Assembly: GCA_036387915.1 (NCBI GenBank) | Contig: DASVSV010000572.1 | Location: 1 to 6,395 of the forward strand | Direction: 5' to 3' | Length of the DNA stretch: 6,395 nucleotides | DNA from: QHVT01 sp036387915 | Lineage (GTDB): Bacteria > Acidobacteriota > Thermoanaerobaculia > Gp7-AA8 | Shown here: piece by piece, positions 4,908-6,395 of the stretch | Numbering within the stretch: position 1 is the first letter of the stretch | Layout of the letters: every line of letters starts with the position of its first letter | The notes under the pieces: model-generated | The model's input: only the letters and a program-made list of their open reading frames with translations | The model's database searches: none | What the model was told of the DNA's origin: nothing | Made by a program: the position numbers and the translations under genes

Positions 4908-6395
4908 ATGGCGCTGAGGCCGTTACTGATCGGTGTACTTGTGCTCGCGGCGCGGCTGTTGACGTTCCCGCGCACGCCCTGGGATGTCGACGAGTTGCAG
5001 TCGCCGTTCGCGCTGCTGGTGGCGATCAGCATCGCCGCGTCGGTGGTGACGGCGGTCGCGTTCGCGTACGCGTTTCAGGATGACGTGGCGGCGCTGCTGT
5101 TCTCGTTCTCGGCGGCGGCGCTGGTGCATGGAGCGGCGGGGCGGCTCGATGCCGCGGCGTGGATGTTCGTGGCGCTTGCGCTATGCGTGCTGAACGCAGG
5201 GCGTGGTTTCAGCCCGCCCCTCCCGGGGGTAGGCGGGCTGAAGCCACGGCCTACGTTGTTCGGGCTCTTCGCGGGAGCCGTGGTCGCGTGTCGGCCGGAG
5301 ATGTTGTTCTCCGCGCTGACGCTGCTCTTCGCGGGACTGTTCCTCGTGATCCGCGACAAGCGCGAGCGCGTCCTCGCCGGGATCGCGTTCGCGATCGTGG
5401 CGCTTCCGTTCGTTATCGTGCCGGAGGACATCTCCGGCGTCGACGGCTTCAACCTCGTCCGCTTCACGCTGCATCCGTGGGGATCGAAGTTCGTAGCGTT
5501 GCCGCTGTTGATCGCGGTGGCGGCGGGGATCCGGCCTCTGATCCGCGAGTGGTGGAATCCGAAGGTTGAAGTGTTGATGTGGTTCGCGTTCGTGCACGTC
5601 GCGACGGGCATCGCGGCGGTGAAGCCGGCGGACGGCGTGCGCTGGGCGGTGCCGTCGCTGCTGTTCACGGCCCTTCTTGCATCGAAGGGATTGCGCACGT
5701 TGCGCGTCGCGTGGGTCGGTGCGGTGGTGTTGTGCGCAATGTCGGTCTGGTATGCGTATCCGATCCTGCGCGACCGCGTGACGCGGCCTTCGCCGCTGGT
5801 CGAGGCGACGCGTGCGATTCCGGCGGGAACGGTCGTGCTGTACGACCGCGATCTCGATCGAGGACTGCACCGGCAGCTCGACGACCCCCGTCCGCTGCTG
5901 CATTTCGCGGAAGGGCGCGCGCCCGGTGCGCGCGTGTTCTCGCGCGAGGAAGGGGACGCGTACGGCAAGCTCACGCGCAACGCATACCGCGAGGTGTCAC
6001 TGATCCCGATCGCGCAACGATGGGCGCCGATCTACGGCGTGCATTCGCGGACGGGGGACGGGTGGCGGTGGGTGGAGAACGAGGCGGAGATCGCGTTACC
6101 TCGCGATGATCCGCACGCGCGGCTCGAACTGCGGCTGCCGGAGAACGCACCGATTCCATTCAACGATGTGACGGTGAACGGAGCCACGGTGCGTATCGCG
6201 CGCGGCGAAACGCGCACCGTCAAAGTGCGCGGTCGCCGTATCGTCCTGCGCGCGACGCGCGCCTTCGAGTACAACCGCGACGACCCGCGGCACGTTGCGG
6301 TGCAACTGGTGAGCGTATCCCCCGCTGTCATCCCGAGCGTGAGTCGAGGGACCTGGGCGGGAGGGGAGCGCGATGCACGTGCCCGGCGCCCCCAG
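4908..6395 (+). CDS. Polytopic membrane protein, GT-C/GT39-like glycosyltransferase, 3' end outside window
   Basis: An open frame of 496 codons without a stop before the window ends. An in-frame TAA at 4893-4895 makes ATG 4908 the first ATG, GTG or TTG available. About ten hydrophobic segments are visible (roughly 4-20, 33-56, 58-77, 82-95, 117-129, 131-148, 154-172, 194-208, 221-238, 245-285 as one or two), then a soluble domain at about 293-470. TPWDVDE (23-29) directly after the first helix resembles the acidic DxDE-type catalytic motif of GT-C enzymes, which transfer sugars from lipid carriers on the outer face of the membrane. Two oddities are described separately: a palindromic repeat encodes residues 96-117, and the C-terminus from about residue 473 is repeat-derived. 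The stretch between DVDEL and the second helix is very short for the family. Some members of this group have no tested activity, so the enzyme name is inferred from topology and motif; the coding frame itself is solid. Confidence 0.8.
   Translation, partial: MALRPLLIGVLVLAARLLTFPRTPWDVDELQSPFALLVAISIAASVVTAVAFAYAFQDDVAALLFSFSAAALVHGAAGRLDAAAWMFVALALCVLNAGRGFSPPLPGVGGLKPRPTLFGLFAGAVVACRPEMLFSALTLLFAGLFLVIRDKRERVLAGIAFAIVALPFVIVPEDISGVDGFNLVRFTLHPWGSKFVALPLLIAVAAGIRPLIREWWNPKVEVLMWFAFVHVATGIAAVKPADGVRWAVPSLLFTALLASKGLRTLRVAWVGAVVLCAMSVWYAYPILRDRVTRPSPLVEATRAIPAGTVVLYDRDLDRGLHRQLDDPRPLLHFAEGRAPGARVFSREEGDAYGKLTRNAYREVSLIPIAQRWAPIYGVHSRTGDGWRWVENEAEIALPRDDPHARLELRLPENAPIPFNDVTVNGATVRIARGETRTVKVRGRRIVLRATRAFEYNRDDPRHVAVQLVSVSPAVIPSVSRGTWAGGERDARARRPQ
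5193..5257. repeat. 65-bp palindromic repeat inserted in frame in a gene
   Basis: Two 26-nt arms (5193-5218 and 5232-5257) are reverse complements at 23 positions; one of the three mismatches is a G-T wobble (5207/5243). The loop is 13 nt (5219-5231) and contains CCCGGG. Each arm carries the decamer GGCTGAAGCC or its complement (5236-5245 exact; 5205-5214 with one change), the same core as in the intergenic block at 2583-2765. The plus-strand reading is NAGRGFSPPLPGVGGLKPRP with no stop, rich in Gly and Pro and unlike the hydrophobic sequence on either side. Confidence 0.85.
6325..6395. repeat. TGTCATCCCGAGCG-type repeat at the gene's 3' end, cut by the window
   Basis: The sequence from CTGTCATCCCGAGCG (6325-6339) through GTGAGTCGAGGGACCTGGG (6339-6357) has the form of a dispersed repeat I associate with acidobacterial-type genomes; that is recognition, not a search result. 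A GCACGTGC palindrome (6375-6382) lies inside, and CTGGG (6353-6357) is complementary to the last five bases CCCAG (6391-6395). This suggests the first half of a large inverted repeat whose second arm lies beyond the window. It is unrelated in sequence to the GGCTGAAGCC elements. Confidence 0.6.

Noticed and set aside
2887..4917. 676-codon plus-strand open frame
   Set aside because: It is antisense to the complete M13 gene, which has all family motifs and a signal peptide. The plus-strand product has only low-complexity Arg/Val/Glu-rich sequence.
5075..5980. 301-codon minus-strand open frame
   Set aside because: It is antisense to the membrane-protein gene, is rich in Ser/Arg/Thr/Asn without domains, and crosses the palindromic repeat. 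The plus frame has coherent membrane segments.

Overview
GC-rich bacterial chromosomal DNA, most likely from an acidobacterial-type soil or sediment genome (Acidobacteriota). The grounds are high GC in every gene, the pairing of secreted M13 and DUF885 metallopeptidases with a DUF1028 protein, and palindromic repeats built on GGCTGAAGCC and TGTCATCCCGAGCG cores, which I associate with such genomes. The assignment is an inference; there is no marker gene in the window.

Layout. Four protein genes form two head-to-head pairs that converge in the middle. On the left, a DUF885 zinc-peptidase-like gene (minus, 9-1748) and a DUF1028 Ntn-hydrolase-like gene (plus, 1771-2520) diverge across only 22 bp. 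On the right, an M13 (neprilysin/PepO-type) metallopeptidase (minus, 2869-4875) and a polytopic membrane protein resembling a GT-C glycosyltransferase (plus, 4908 to beyond the window end) diverge across 32 bp. The DUF1028 and M13 genes converge on a 348-bp gap at 2521-2868. That gap holds no gene but carries a symmetric, nested array of six hairpins.

Function. Three of the four proteins start with export signals and belong to hydrolase or hydrolase-like families, which fits breakdown of peptides outside the cytoplasm. The membrane protein has a TPWDVDE segment after its first helix, about ten hydrophobic segments and a C-terminal soluble domain, as in lipid-linked sugar transferases. No shared pathway can be shown; the genes look like independent accessory or housekeeping functions.

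The repeats are the most interesting part. (1) A 183-bp block at 2583-2765 has exact mirror symmetry: three hairpins on the left are matched by three on the right in reverse order and opposite orientation, and it can supply a terminator-like hairpin to both converging genes. (2) A 65-bp palindrome at 5193-5257, sharing the GGCTGAAGCC core, lies in frame inside the membrane-protein gene and adds about 20 residues between two membrane segments. (3) A different repeat starts at 6325 and appears to have overwritten the natural end of the same gene, so the reading frame runs open to the window edge. I see no new defence or enzymatic system; the unusual content is this repeat biology.
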